Positions 1-7,660 are shown, numbered from the stretch's first letter. The stretch: 64,000 nt of DNA from Lacicoccus halitifaciens (GCF_040544485.1 NZ_JBDZDV010000001.1:186001-250000); one strand, 5' to 3'. Made by a program: numbers and translations. The notes: generated by a model from the letters alone, not told the origin.

Positions 1-125
1 AAGATGCACCGGTGGAGCAGAAGCAGCCGGAAAAAGAAGTGAAGCAGTCCGGCGGTGTGAAGAAGACTGCAAAAGACGACCCGGAATTGCAGAAAATGAT
101 AGAGGAATTCAGAAAAAACAGGTGA
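1..125 (+). CDS. dnaB: Replication initiation/membrane attachment protein DnaB, C-terminal end (partial)
   Basis: The first 125 bases hold the open end of a reading frame in the frame of position 3, ending at TGA 123-125. About 40 residues are visible. They are Lys/Glu-rich and finish DPELQKMIEEFRKNR, which looks like the tail of Bacillus-type DnaB, the helicase co-loader that works with DnaD and DnaI in replication restart. The assignment rests mainly on position: dnaI follows after 4 bases, as in Bacillus and Staphylococcus where dnaB-dnaI form an operon. The rest of the gene lies before the window. Confidence 0.75.
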   Translation, partial: DAPVEQKQPEKEVKQSGGVKKTAKDDPELQKMIEEFRKNR

Positions 126-129
126 TATC

Positions 130-1056
130 ATGGAGCCGATCAATCAATTCATTAAAAATAACAGGAAAATAGAAGAAAATAACGAGCGGATCTATCAGGA
201 ACTCATCCGCAACCCGAAGATAGTGGGGCTGATCAATGATGCGGAAAATCCGCTGACCGCTTCGATGATCAAAAACGACCTGATCACCTTGAAGCATTAT
301 GCAGATCAGCCGGTCGAATGCAGTGAAAACAGCGCAGGCGGATGTGACAACCATCCCGACGGCTACATCATCAACATCGATATCCGGAACGGACGGGCGA
401 ACATGTTCTACACCCCTTGCCCGATCAAAGTGAGGAACGATGAATTCAAGAAGCGCGAAAGCCTGATCCAGTCGTATCACGTGCCTGAAGACATCAAGAA
501 CGCGACGTTCGATACGATCTACCTCGATGAAAATTCCAACCGGGGCGACGTGCTGAGAAAAGCGATCCAGGTGACGGAAGCGGTCGCTTCCGGTGAAAAT
601 TACCGGGGGCTCTACATCCACGGGGAGTTCGGCATCGGCAAGTCCTATATACTCGGCTGCATTGCGAACGAACTGAAGGAGAAGGCCGTCTCATCCCTGA
701 TCGTCTATGTGCCTGAAATCATCCGTGACCTGAAATCCGGCTTCCGGGACGGCACCACGGACGAAAAGTACAGGGCCATCAAAAGTGCGCATGTCCTCAT
801 ACTGGATGACCTCGGAGCGGAGGATGTGACTCCGTGGGCGCGTGATGAAGTGATCACCGGCATACTGCATTCCCGCATGGTGGAAAAGCTGCCGACATTC
901 ATCAGCTCCAACTTCTCGATCAATGATCTCGAGTACCGTTATGCACGGACGAAGGAGAACGGCATAGAAGAAACGAAGGCGCGCCGGATGACGGAGCGTA
1001 TCCGCGCCCTGTGCGAAGAGGTCCAGCTGACGGGTGAGAACTACAGGACAAGGTGA
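130..1056 (+). CDS. dnaI: Primosomal protein DnaI, helicase loader
   Basis: 308-aa AAA+ ATPase that loads the replicative helicase DnaC (the DnaB-type ring) with DnaB/DnaD during initiation and restart. The N-terminal ~130 residues contain the Cys/His cluster (VECSENSAGGC, DNHPDG, TPCPI) matching the zinc-binding, helicase-contacting domain of the family. The C-terminal half has Walker A GEFGIGKS (about G165-S173) and Walker B LILDD (D226-D227), followed by an Arg-rich C-terminal part. Length is normal for DnaI. It starts 4 bases after dnaB, so the two are likely co-transcribed and translationally coupled. A new sigma-A promoter for thrS begins almost at its stop codon. Confidence 0.95.
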   Translation: MEPINQFIKNNRKIEENNERIYQELIRNPKIVGLINDAENPLTASMIKNDLITLKHYADQPVECSENSAGGCDNHPDGYIINIDIRNGRANMFYTPCPIKVRNDEFKKRESLIQSYHVPEDIKNATFDTIYLDENSNRGDVLRKAIQVTEAVASGENYRGLYIHGEFGIGKSYILGCIANELKEKAVSSLIVYVPEIIRDLKSGFRDGTTDEKYRAIKSAHVLILDDLGAEDVTPWARDEVITGILHSRMVEKLPTFISSNFSINDLEYRYARTKENGIEETKARRMTERIRALCEEVQLTGENYRTR

Positions 1057-1059
1057 GTA

Positions 1060-1088
1060 TTGCATTCACCACAGCTTTAAAGTATAAT
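1060..1088 (+). promoter_or_regulatory. Sigma-A promoter of the thrS leader
   Basis: TTGCAT (1060-1065), 17-bp spacer, TATAAT (1083-1088). The -35 lies immediately after the dnaI stop. Transcription would start near 1095, just ahead of the T-box leader. Confidence 0.75.
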
Positions 1089-1095
1089 TAATCTG

Positions 1096-1337
1096 TAAAT
1101 TTCATTGATTAAATTCCAAGGACGAGACACTTTCGTGTTTTTTCAAAGAGAGCGCATCATCTGCTGAAAGATGTGCATCAAACCGACTGTTGTTACTACC
1201 TTTTGATCTGCCGGTTAATACCCGGCCGGTTCGGACCGTTATATCCGGACTTGAGATGATGGGCATTTGCCCGTCATGAATCAGGGTGGTACCACGGTCA
1301 TTCCGTCCCTCTAACTTATTTAGAGGGGCGTTTTTTA
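1096..1337 (+). promoter_or_regulatory. T-box riboswitch leader of thrS
   Basis: The hallmark T-box AGGGTGGTACCACGG sits at 1283-1297, followed by an intrinsic terminator (CCCTCTAA..TTAGAGGGG and a U-run, about 1306-1336). Upstream is a long structured stem I with an AGAGAG element near 1147 and a GCATC..GATGTGC terminal stem. The probable specifier is ACC (Thr) at 1198-1200, just 5' of TTTTGA, which can pair with TCAAA near 1144. Known mechanism: uncharged tRNA-Thr pairs with the specifier and T-box, stabilises the antiterminator and lets thrS be transcribed. Specifier placement is by eye. Confidence 0.93.
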
Positions 1338-1355
1338 TATTATGGGAGGATGAGC

Positions 1356-3293
1356 ATGATGACAGAAGCGATTAAAATCAAATTTCCGGATGGCAATGTG
1401 AAGGAATACGACTTCGGCGTGACGCCGGAAGAGGTTGCGGCGTCAATCAGCCCGGGGCTGAAGAAAGCGGCGGTCGCCGCCAAAGTGGACGGCGAAATGT
1501 ACGACCTGCGCCGGCCGATCGAATCAAGCAGTGATATCGAGTTATTCACAAATAAGAATGAAGAGGGACTTGAAGTGCTGAGGCACTCGACGGCCCACCT
1601 GATGGCCCAGGCATTGAAGCGGCTCTACGGCGATGTGAAGTTCGGCGTCGGCCCGGTCATCGAGGAAGGGTTCTACTACGACTTCGATATGGAGGAGAGC
1701 ATCTCCACGGAGGATTTCCCGAAAATCGAAAAAGAGATGCAGCGCATCGTCGATGAAAATGTCGAGATCGAGCGCCGCGTGCTCTCACGTGATGAAGCGA
1801 AGGAGCTCTTCAAGGATGACCCTTACAAGCAGGAACTGATCGAGGCGATCCCTGAAGATGAAAGCGTCTCTGTCTACTCACAGGGTGAGTTCACCGACTT
1901 ATGCCGCGGGGTACATGTGCCGACGACATCGAAGATCAAGTCGTTCAAGCTGCTGTCCACGGCAGGTGCGTACTGGCGCGGTGATTCGGACAACAAGATG
2001 CTCCAGAGGATCTACGGCACTGCGTTCTTCAACAAGAAAGATTTGAATGCATACCTACAACTGCTCGAAGAGCGTAAAGAGCGTGACCACCGCAAGATCG
2101 GCCGCGAGATGAAACTGTTCCAGAACAGCCAGGAAGTGGGCGCGGGACTGCCGCTCTGGCTGCCGAACGGCGCGACGATCCGCCGCGAGATCGAAAGGTA
2201 CATCGTCGATAAGGAGATCGCGCTCGGATACGATCATGTGTACACCCCAATCATGGCGAACGTCGACCTGTACAAGACGAGCGGCCACTGGGATCACTAC
2301 CATGAAGACATGTTCCCGCCGATGGACATGGACGGCGAGGAGCTCGTGCTCCGTCCGATGAACTGCCCGCATCATATGATGATCTACAAGAATGAAAAGC
2401 ATTCCTACAGGGAACTGCCGATCCGTATCGCGGAACTCGGCATGATGCACCGGTATGAGGCGAGCGGCGCGGTCAGCGGCCTGCAGCGTGTGCGCGGCAT
2501 GGTGCTGAATGATGCCCACGTGTTCGTGAGACCCGACCAGATCAAGGAGGAGTTCATCCGCGTTGTGCAGCTCATCATCGAAGTGTATAAGGACTTCGGC
2601 ATCGAGGATTATTCCTTCCGTCTGAGCTACCGTGATCCGGAAGACACCGAGAAGTATTTCGACGACGATGAAATGTGGCAGAAGGCGGAAGCGATGCTGA
2701 AGGAAGCCGTCGATGAGATGGAACTTGAGTACGTCGAAGCGGAAGGCGAAGCGGCATTTTACGGCCCGAAGCTCGATGTGCAGGTGCAGACGGCACTCGG
2801 CAAGGAAGAGACGCTCTCGACCGTACAGCTCGACTTCCTGCTGCCTGAGAAATTCGACCTGACTTACACCGGCAGTGACGGGGAAGCGCACCGTCCGGTC
2901 GTCATCCACCGCGGTGTCGTCTCCACAATGGAACGGTTCGTTGCATTCCTGACTGAAGAATACAAGGGTGCCTTCCCGTTATGGCTGGCACCACAGCAGG
3001 TGGAGATCATCCCGGTCAACCTCGACCTTCACTATGACTACGCAAGGGCCATCCATGACGAGATGAAATCACACGGCGTCCGCGTCCATATCGATGACCG
3101 TAATGAAAAGCTCGGCTACAAAATCCGCGATGCGCAGATGCGCAAAGTCCCTTACCAGGTCGTCATCGGTGATAAGGAAATCGCAGAGCAGGAAGTGAAC
3201 GTCCGTAAATACGGCGAAGAGAAACAGAACACCTTCGAGAAGGAAGAATTCATCTGGCACCTCGTCGATGAAATCAGGCTCAAAAAAGTTTGA
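1356..3293 (+). CDS. thrS: Threonine--tRNA ligase
   Basis: Class II aminoacyl-tRNA synthetase charging tRNA-Thr in the cytoplasm; about 645 aa, standard length. Domain order: TGS domain (about 1-62, KFPDGNVKEYDF), editing domain with HSTAHLMAQAL, class II catalytic core with zinc ligands (RPMNCPHHM; later HRGVVSTMERF), and anticodon-binding domain from about 545 (QVEIIPVNLD). ATGs occur at 1350, 1356 and 1359. The ribosome site GGGAGGA (1344-1350) overlaps the first, so 1356 or 1359 is the likely start, giving MMTEAIKIKFP or one residue less. Expression is set by the upstream T-box. The next operon's -35 box overlaps its stop codon. Confidence 0.97.
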   Translation: MMTEAIKIKFPDGNVKEYDFGVTPEEVAASISPGLKKAAVAAKVDGEMYDLRRPIESSSDIELFTNKNEEGLEVLRHSTAHLMAQALKRLYGDVKFGVGPVIEEGFYYDFDMEESISTEDFPKIEKEMQRIVDENVEIERRVLSRDEAKELFKDDPYKQELIEAIPEDESVSVYSQGEFTDLCRGVHVPTTSKIKSFKLLSTAGAYWRGDSDNKMLQRIYGTAFFNKKDLNAYLQLLEERKERDHRKIGREMKLFQNSQEVGAGLPLWLPNGATIRREIERYIVDKEIALGYDHVYTPIMANVDLYKTSGHWDHYHEDMFPPMDMDGEELVLRPMNCPHHMMIYKNEKHSYRELPIRIAELGMMHRYEASGAVSGLQRVRGMVLNDAHVFVRPDQIKEEFIRVVQLIIEVYKDFGIEDYSFRLSYRDPEDTEKYFDDDEMWQKAEAMLKEAVDEMELEYVEAEGEAAFYGPKLDVQVQTALGKEETLSTVQLDFLLPEKFDLTYTGSDGEAHRPVVIHRGVVSTMERFVAFLTEEYKGAFPLWLAPQQVEIIPVNLDLHYDYARAIHDEMKSHGVRVHIDDRNEKLGYKIRDAQMRKVPYQVVIGDKEIAEQEVNVRKYGEEKQNTFEKEEFIWHLVDEIRLKKV

Positions 3294-3318
3294 CAAAATA
3301 AGATGGAACCTGTATAGT
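3290..3318 (+). promoter_or_regulatory. Sigma-A promoter of infC-rpmI-rplT
   Basis: Consensus TTGACA (3290-3295), 17-bp spacer, TATAGT (3313-3318). The -35 box contains the thrS TGA stop codon (3291-3293), so the two units abut. Start expected near 3325. Confidence 0.85.
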
Positions 3319-3324
3319 AGTAAG

Positions 3325-3488
3325 AGTTGATAAGAACGGACAAGAAGAAGCACCCGCTTCTCACCCGCAAACGCCTTTAAGGCAGTGACCGGGTTTCAAA
3401 AATACAGCACACATATGTGATAAGAAGTATGTGGGAGAATGTATTGATGGTGATCAGCGGGTGCATTTATATGCACCCGCTGTTTTTT
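3325..3488 (+). promoter_or_regulatory. L20-type leader/attenuator of the infC operon
   Basis: About 160-nt leader between the promoter and infC ending in an intrinsic terminator: AGCGGGTGCAT (3456-3466) pairs with ATGCACCCGCT (3471-3481), then a U-run. The segment AGCACCCGC near the 5' end (3349-3357) is complementary to 3456-3464, giving a competing antiterminator pairing. This layout is that of the L20 leader of Bacillota, where excess ribosomal protein L20 favours termination. Assignment is by position, structure and downstream genes; no covariance search was run. Confidence 0.85.
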
Positions 3489-3519
3489 GTTCGTCTTAAA
3501 TATTTTGGAGGTGTCAAAG

Positions 3520-4041
3520 ATAGCAAAAGACCAGACAATAATTAATGATCGTATTCGCGCCAAAGAGGTTCGATTAATTGCACAAGACGGTGAACAGCTC
3601 GGTGTCAAACCGACTAAAGAAGCTATGGAAATGGCAGAACGTGTGGAATTGGATTTAGTCTTGGTTGCACCAAAAGCCAAGCCGCCTGTCGCCCGTATCA
3701 TGGATTACGGCAAGTACAAGTACGAGCAGCAGAAGAAAGACAAAGAAGCACGCAAAAAGCAGAAGACAATCAACGTAAAGGAAATCAGACTGTCCCCGAC
3801 AATCGAGGAGCATGATTTCAATACGAAGTTGAAGAATGCGAAGAAGTTTATTGCCAAAGAAGATAAAGTTAAAGTTTCCATACGTTTCCGTGGCCGTGCA
3901 ATCACCCATAAAGATATCGGTCGGAAAGTATTGGAACGTTTTGCTGAGGAACTCAAAGATGTTGCGACAGTCGAGCAGAGACCTAAGATGGAAGGCCGTT
4001 CCATGTTCCTGGTTGTTGCACCCATCACAGAAAATAAATAA
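3520..4041 (+). CDS. infC: Translation initiation factor IF-3, probable AUA start
   Basis: 173-aa IF-3, which binds the 30S subunit, prevents premature 50S joining and proofreads start codons. N-domain (about 1-75, INDRIRAKEVRLIAQDGEQ), Lys-rich linker (EQQKKDKEARKKQK), and C-domain (ISIRFRGRAITH type, ending VVAPITENK). There is no ATG, and no GTG or TTG with a properly spaced ribosome site. GGAGG (3507-3511) is followed 8 nt later by ATA (3520), giving IAKDQTIINDRI, which lines up with Staphylococcus IF-3. A TTG at 3487 lies in the terminator U-run and a GTG at 3511 overlaps the ribosome site. Rare AUU starts of infC underlie its known autoregulation; AUA here would serve the same purpose. 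Confidence 0.95.
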   Translation: MAKDQTIINDRIRAKEVRLIAQDGEQLGVKPTKEAMEMAERVELDLVLVAPKAKPPVARIMDYGKYKYEQQKKDKEARKKQKTINVKEIRLSPTIEEHDFNTKLKNAKKFIAKEDKVKVSIRFRGRAITHKDIGRKVLERFAEELKDVATVEQRPKMEGRSMFLVVAPITENK

Positions 4042-4065
4042 CCATTAAATTCGGAGGTCAGAAAA

Positions 4066-4266
4066 ATGCCAAAAATGAAAACACACAGAGGTTACGCAAA
4101 GCGCGTTAAGAAAACCGGTACAGGTAAATTCAAACGTGGCAGAGCATTCACAAGCCACTTATTCGCAAACAAGACGACAAAACAGAAGCGTCATTTAAGA
4201 AAGGCGACACTTGTTGCCAAAGCAGATTCTAAAAGACTGAAACACCTACTGGCACGCGCCAAATAA
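4066..4266 (+). CDS. rpmI: 50S ribosomal protein L35
   Basis: 66-aa, very basic (Lys/Arg-rich) ribosomal protein L35, bL35 family. It begins MPKMKTHRGYAKRVKKTG and carries the usual SHLFANKTTKQKRHLRKATLV core. GGAGG lies 7-8 nt upstream. Middle gene of infC-rpmI-rplT with short spacers (24 and 26 bp), so co-expressed with IF-3 and L20 under the leader upstream. Confidence 0.98.
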   Translation: MPKMKTHRGYAKRVKKTGTGKFKRGRAFTSHLFANKTTKQKRHLRKATLVAKADSKRLKHLLARAK

Positions 4267-4292
4267 TACACATTTTCAAGGAGGAATAAGCG

Positions 4293-4652
4293 ATGACACG
4301 TGTAAAGAACGGATTGACGTCACGTAAGAGACGTAAAAAAGTATTAAAACAGGCTAAAGGGTACGTCGGTTCCAAGAGTACTCTCTTCAGAACAGCAAAA
4401 CAACAGGTAATCAAATCAGGTCAGTATGCATACCGTGACCGTAAAAATAAAAAGCGTGAATTTAGAAAGCTCTGGATCACACGTATCAATGCAGCAGCAC
4501 GTCAAAACGACATCAGCTACAGCCGTCTGATGAACGGACTGAAAGTTGCCGGCATCGATGTGAACAGAAAAATGCTTTCAGAAATCGCGATTTCTGACGA
4601 AGCGGCATTTGCTGAACTTGCAAACAAAGCAAAAGACGCTCTTGCTAAATAA
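4293..4652 (+). CDS. rplT: 50S ribosomal protein L20
   Basis: 119-aa L20 (bL20), an early 23S rRNA-binding assembly protein. It starts MTRVKNGLTSRKRRKKVLKQ and contains the conserved RDRKNKKREFRKLWITRINAAAR segment and a globular C-terminus (SRLMNGLKVAGIDVNRKMLSE). GGAGG precedes the ATG. In B. subtilis this protein represses its own operon through the L20 leader; the matching leader is at 3325-3488. Last gene of the operon, followed by an intrinsic terminator. Confidence 0.98.
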   Translation: MTRVKNGLTSRKRRKKVLKQAKGYVGSKSTLFRTAKQQVIKSGQYAYRDRKNKKREFRKLWITRINAAARQNDISYSRLMNGLKVAGIDVNRKMLSEIAISDEAAFAELANKAKDALAK

Positions 4653-4676
4653 TTAATATAATATATAGGTATTGGA

Positions 4677-4706
4677 ACCCCGCTGAACAGATGCAGCGGG
4701 GTTTTT
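4677..4706 (+). terminator. Terminator of infC-rpmI-rplT
   Basis: ACCCCGCTG (4677-4685) and CAGCGGGGT (4693-4701) form a 9-bp GC-rich stem followed by a U-run. Confidence 0.9.
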
Positions 4707-4777
4707 CTTATGGATTTTTTGGGGGCGGCCGATTTGGATTCTGCCGGGGCACAGCCGAAGTGTTAATTATATGGCAC

Positions 4778-4966
4778 TTCGATTAAGTCAGGCCAATTCA
4801 TGAAGATAATCGAATATCACCTCAATATTCGATTAAGTTGATGAAATCTATGAAGTTAATCGACTTTGGCCCCTGAAATCGATTAAGTTGGATGAATTCC
4901 AAGAAGATAATCGAATATCATCCCTAAAATCGATTAAGTGAGAAAAATCGGTGAAGATAATCGACT
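4778..4966. repeat. Intergenic array A: four 50-bp units with inverted TCGATTA/TAATCGA arms
   Basis: Four tandem imperfect units start at 4779, 4829, 4879 and 4930. Each is TCGATTAAG, about 14 variable bases, GAAG(A/T)TAATCGA, then about 15 variable bases. TCGA occurs at 4779, 4810, 4829, 4860, 4879, 4911, 4930 and 4961, so spacing alternates 31/19 bp. Each unit is an interrupted dyad. Units 1 and 3 share AATATCA after the second arm; units 2 and 4 share CTTT, hinting at a 100-bp duplication step. No ORF spans it. The same family appears in reverse orientation at 37440-37625. Confidence 0.85.
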
Positions 4967-4988
4967 TTCAGAATCATTCCTCTAAAAA

Positions 4989-5036
4989 ATGTAAGCGCAG
5001 CCATCCATGATATAGCCAAAAGCTATATCAGGCTAT
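4989..5036 (+). promoter_or_regulatory. Candidate cre box and overlapping alternative hairpins upstream of the MetE-like operon
   Basis: ATGTAAGCGCAGCCA (4989-5003) fits the CcpA operator consensus WTGNAANCGNWNNCW at every defined position. Directly after it GATATAGC (5009-5016) and GCTATATC (5022-5029) form a perfect 8-bp stem with a 5-nt loop, while ATAGCC (5012-5017) can instead pair with GGCTAT (5031-5036). The region lies about 75-120 bp before the MetE-like start. Catabolite control of the operon is inference. Confidence 0.55.
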
Positions 5037-5108
5037 GAAGAAATACTGTTATTCTATATCTCATATACATGATAGTATTTATCCAATACATAAATTGGAG
5101 TGGTGGTC

Positions 5109-6212
5109 ATGACAAAGGTAAATACTAAAAACATATATCGTGCCGATCAGGTGGGGAGCCTCCTCAGACCTGAGAAAATCAAGAATGCAAGACGCAAACT
5201 TGAAGCGGGGGAGATTACCGCAGACGCGCTCAGACAGATTGAGAACGAGGAAATAAAGAGAGTCGTCGAGAAGCAGAAGGAAGCGGGCCTTGGCGCCGTC
5301 ACGGATGGTGAATTCCGCCGTGCATGGTGGCATTTCGATTTCCTTGAAAACCTGACGGGTGTCGAAGGTTACTGGAGTGGCGACGGCATCCAGTTCCAGG
5401 GAAAGCAGACGAAGTCGCGTGCAATCAGAGTCACCGGTAAACTCGGCTTCGATGATCATCCTTTCCTGGAGGACTTCAAATTCCTGAACGAGCAGGCAGG
5501 GGAGCACACGGCAAAAGTGACGATCCCGAGCCCGAGCATGCTGCACTTCCGCGGTGAAGTGGACCCGGCGGCCTACCCGGATGAGGCAGTCTTTTTCGAA
5601 GATCTTGCCGCGGCATATAAAACGGCGATCGGGAAATTTTATGAGGCTGGCTGCAGATACCTGCAGCTGGATGATACGGCCTGGGCCTACCTCTGTTCTG
5701 ATGAGCAGAAAGAGAAGCTTAGGGAAAAAGGCCTCGATCCGGAATACCTCGTCGAAAAATATCTTGAGACGATCAACAATGCAGTGGCGGACCGTCCGGA
5801 TGATATGACGATCACAATGCACATATGCCGCGGGAACTTCCGTTCCACATGGATTTCATCAGGCGGCTATGAGCCGGTGGCTGCAGAAATTTTCGGAAAG
5901 CTCAATATCGACGGTTTCTTCCTCGAATATGATACGGAGCGTGCCGGCGGATTCGAACCGCTGCGTCATGTCAACCGGGATGACCTGACGATCGTCCTCG
6001 GCCTCATCACTTCCAAGCACGGTGAACTGGAAGACAAGGAGGAAGTGAAGCAGCGCATCGAGGAAGCGTCCAAATATGTGCCGCTCGATCAGCTTGCGCT
6101 TAGTCCGCAGTGCGGCTTCGCCTCGACAGAGGAAGGCAACCTGCTGACGGAGGAAGAACAGTGGGAAAAGATCAGGCATGTCGTCCAGATCGCAGAGGAA
6201 GTATGGTCATAA
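5109..6212 (+). CDS. MetE-like cobalamin-independent methyltransferase (YxjG/YxjH type)
   Basis: 367-aa stand-alone version of the C-terminal catalytic barrel of cobalamin-independent methionine synthase. The zinc ligands of MetE are all present in order: H238 and C240 (MHICRGN), E273 (FLEYDTE) and C335 (SPQCGF), so an active thiol- or methyl-transfer centre is expected. The N-terminal folate-binding duplicate of full MetE is absent, as in B. subtilis YxjG/YxjH. ATG 5109 is chosen over GTG 5100 because GGAG (5097-5100) is correctly spaced for it. The partner gene 43 bp downstream is an aromatic-acid-type transporter, so the substrate may be something other than homocysteine. The annotation as methionine synthase is therefore only a family label. 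Confidence 0.85.
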   Translation: MTKVNTKNIYRADQVGSLLRPEKIKNARRKLEAGEITADALRQIENEEIKRVVEKQKEAGLGAVTDGEFRRAWWHFDFLENLTGVEGYWSGDGIQFQGKQTKSRAIRVTGKLGFDDHPFLEDFKFLNEQAGEHTAKVTIPSPSMLHFRGEVDPAAYPDEAVFFEDLAAAYKTAIGKFYEAGCRYLQLDDTAWAYLCSDEQKEKLREKGLDPEYLVEKYLETINNAVADRPDDMTITMHICRGNFRSTWISSGGYEPVAAEIFGKLNIDGFFLEYDTERAGGFEPLRHVNRDDLTIVLGLITSKHGELEDKEEVKQRIEEASKYVPLDQLALSPQCGFASTEEGNLLTEEEQWEKIRHVVQIAEEVWS

Positions 6213-6255
6213 ACAGCCGATAAGCCGATAAATTTTTATATCAGGAGGGGTTAAT

Positions 6256-7599
6256 GTGCGGAAAGTGCAAGTGGAAGAGGCCATCGATAAAAGCCGCTTC
6301 AATAAATTTCATCTGCTCGTGTTTCTATGGTGTTTCTTTGCCATCGCTTTTGACGGATTCGATATCGCATTATATGGAATAGGACTTCCGCACATGATGG
6401 AGGACTTCGGTCTATCCGCTGCCGAAGGCGGTGCCATCGGGAGCTATGCCCTGATCGGCATGATGCTCGGCACTTTCGTGCTCGGTTCCTTCTCTGATGT
6501 CATCGGCAGGAAACGCATACTGATCATCTGCCTTGTGCTCATCAGTGTATTCAATGCACTCGCGGGTCTTGCGACAAGTGCGGCTATGTTCCTTACATTC
6601 CGTTTCATCGGTTCCATCGGGATGGGCGGCCTCATGCCGGTGGTGATCTCATTCATGAGTGAATACTCACCGAAGAAGAACCGGGCACTGACTGTCGCAA
6701 TGATGTACACCGGCTACTCGATCGGTGCCATCATCGCCTCGGTCACCGCAATCTACTTCATTGAGAGCCTGGGCTGGCGGTTCATGTATTTACTGAGTGC
6801 CTTGCCGCTCCTTGCCTTGCCGTTCTTGATCAAACAGTTCCCGGAATCGATTTCCTACCACCTGCCGAGAGGGCATAAGGAAAAAGTTGCCGAAATCCTG
6901 AACAGGGCAAACCCCGGAGGCAACTACAGCCCGACGGATGAATTCGTGTATACGGCCGCCAAAAAGGATGCGAAGGGACTGCCGATCGGGCAGTTGTTCA
7001 CAGGCAACCGTGCAATCACGACCATCGCATTCTGGATCATGGTATTCAGCTGTCTGATGATGATCTACGGCCTGAACACATGGCTGCCGACGATGATGCA
7101 GGAATCCGGCTTCAATGTCGCCTCCAGCATGTCGTTCATCATGATACTCGCAGTCGGGCAGATCATCGGGTCCCTCACCGGCGGCTATATGGTCGACCGG
7201 ATCGGCCATAAGAATGTACTGCTCACGATGTACCTGCTCGGCGCGGTGTGTTTCGTCGCCTTGAGCATCACGCAGCAGCCGCTGCTCATCTATGTGCTGA
7301 TCGCCATCGGCGGGGCATGTACGGGCGGTACGCAAAATCTGGTGAACCCTTACATCAGCGCATTCTACCCGTCGGATATCAGGGGAACCGGCCTCAGCAT
7401 GGCCGTCGGCATCGGCAGGCTCGGCTCCATCACCGCACCGGTCTTGATCGGTCTGGTACTTATGACGAACCTGGAGCCGCAGACTGCATTCATGGCATTC
7501 GCCATACCAAGCCTCCTCGGCGGCACTGCATTATTGTTCGTCCGTGAAAGAAGCGGTAAGACGGTGCAGACTGCAGCCCCCGTTGCCGGAGAGTCTTAA
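6256..7599 (+). CDS. MFS transporter, aromatic acid:H+ symporter family
   Basis: 447-aa major facilitator with about 12 hydrophobic segments. It has the signature DGFDIALYGIGLPHMM in helix 1 and GSFSDVIGRKRILI in the loop after helix 2, both typical of the AAHS branch (PcaK/BenK-like, proton-coupled uptake of benzoate-type acids). A second R-x-G-R/K-type loop appears near DRIGHKNVLL. Start is GTG 6256 behind AGGAGGGG (6243-6250); an overlapping ATG at 6254 is out of frame. It forms a two-gene operon with the MetE-like methyltransferase and ends at a strong terminator. Substrate is unknown; the family allows aromatic or other small organic acids. Confidence 0.85.
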   Translation: MRKVQVEEAIDKSRFNKFHLLVFLWCFFAIAFDGFDIALYGIGLPHMMEDFGLSAAEGGAIGSYALIGMMLGTFVLGSFSDVIGRKRILIICLVLISVFNALAGLATSAAMFLTFRFIGSIGMGGLMPVVISFMSEYSPKKNRALTVAMMYTGYSIGAIIASVTAIYFIESLGWRFMYLLSALPLLALPFLIKQFPESISYHLPRGHKEKVAEILNRANPGGNYSPTDEFVYTAAKKDAKGLPIGQLFTGNRAITTIAFWIMVFSCLMMIYGLNTWLPTMMQESGFNVASSMSFIMILAVGQIIGSLTGGYMVDRIGHKNVLLTMYLLGAVCFVALSITQQPLLIYVLIAIGGACTGGTQNLVNPYISAFYPSDIRGTGLSMAVGIGRLGSITAPVLIGLVLMTNLEPQTAFMAFAIPSLLGGTALLFVRERSGKTVQTAAPVAGES

Positions 7600-7623
7600 A
7601 ATAAAAAATTCATCAAGTATACA

Positions 7624-7660
7624 AGTGGCTTCCTTTATATATAGGAAGCCACTCTTTAAT
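7624..7660 (+). terminator. Terminator after the transporter
   Basis: AGTGGCTTCCT (7624-7634) and AGGAAGCCACT (7643-7653) give an 11-bp perfect stem followed by CTTTAATTT. Confidence 0.85.

Noticed and set aside
2055..2909. 284-codon open frame on the minus strand inside thrS
   Set aside because: Antisense shadow of a strongly biased coding sequence; thrS is certain and no ribosome site or protein-like motifs are seen. Other long antisense frames (for example 41294-42322, 44145-45323, 14926-15657, 18849-19736) were rejected for the same reason.
4778..4966. CRISPR-like array (regular ~50-bp period)
   Set aside because: The conserved parts are only short inverted arms, the intervening sequences are not uniform spacers, repeats are not identical, and no cas genes are present. 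The same holds for arrays B and C.
6254..6300. ATG 6254 as start of the MFS transporter
   Set aside because: It is out of frame with the transporter. GTG 6256 is in frame and is served by the same ribosome site.
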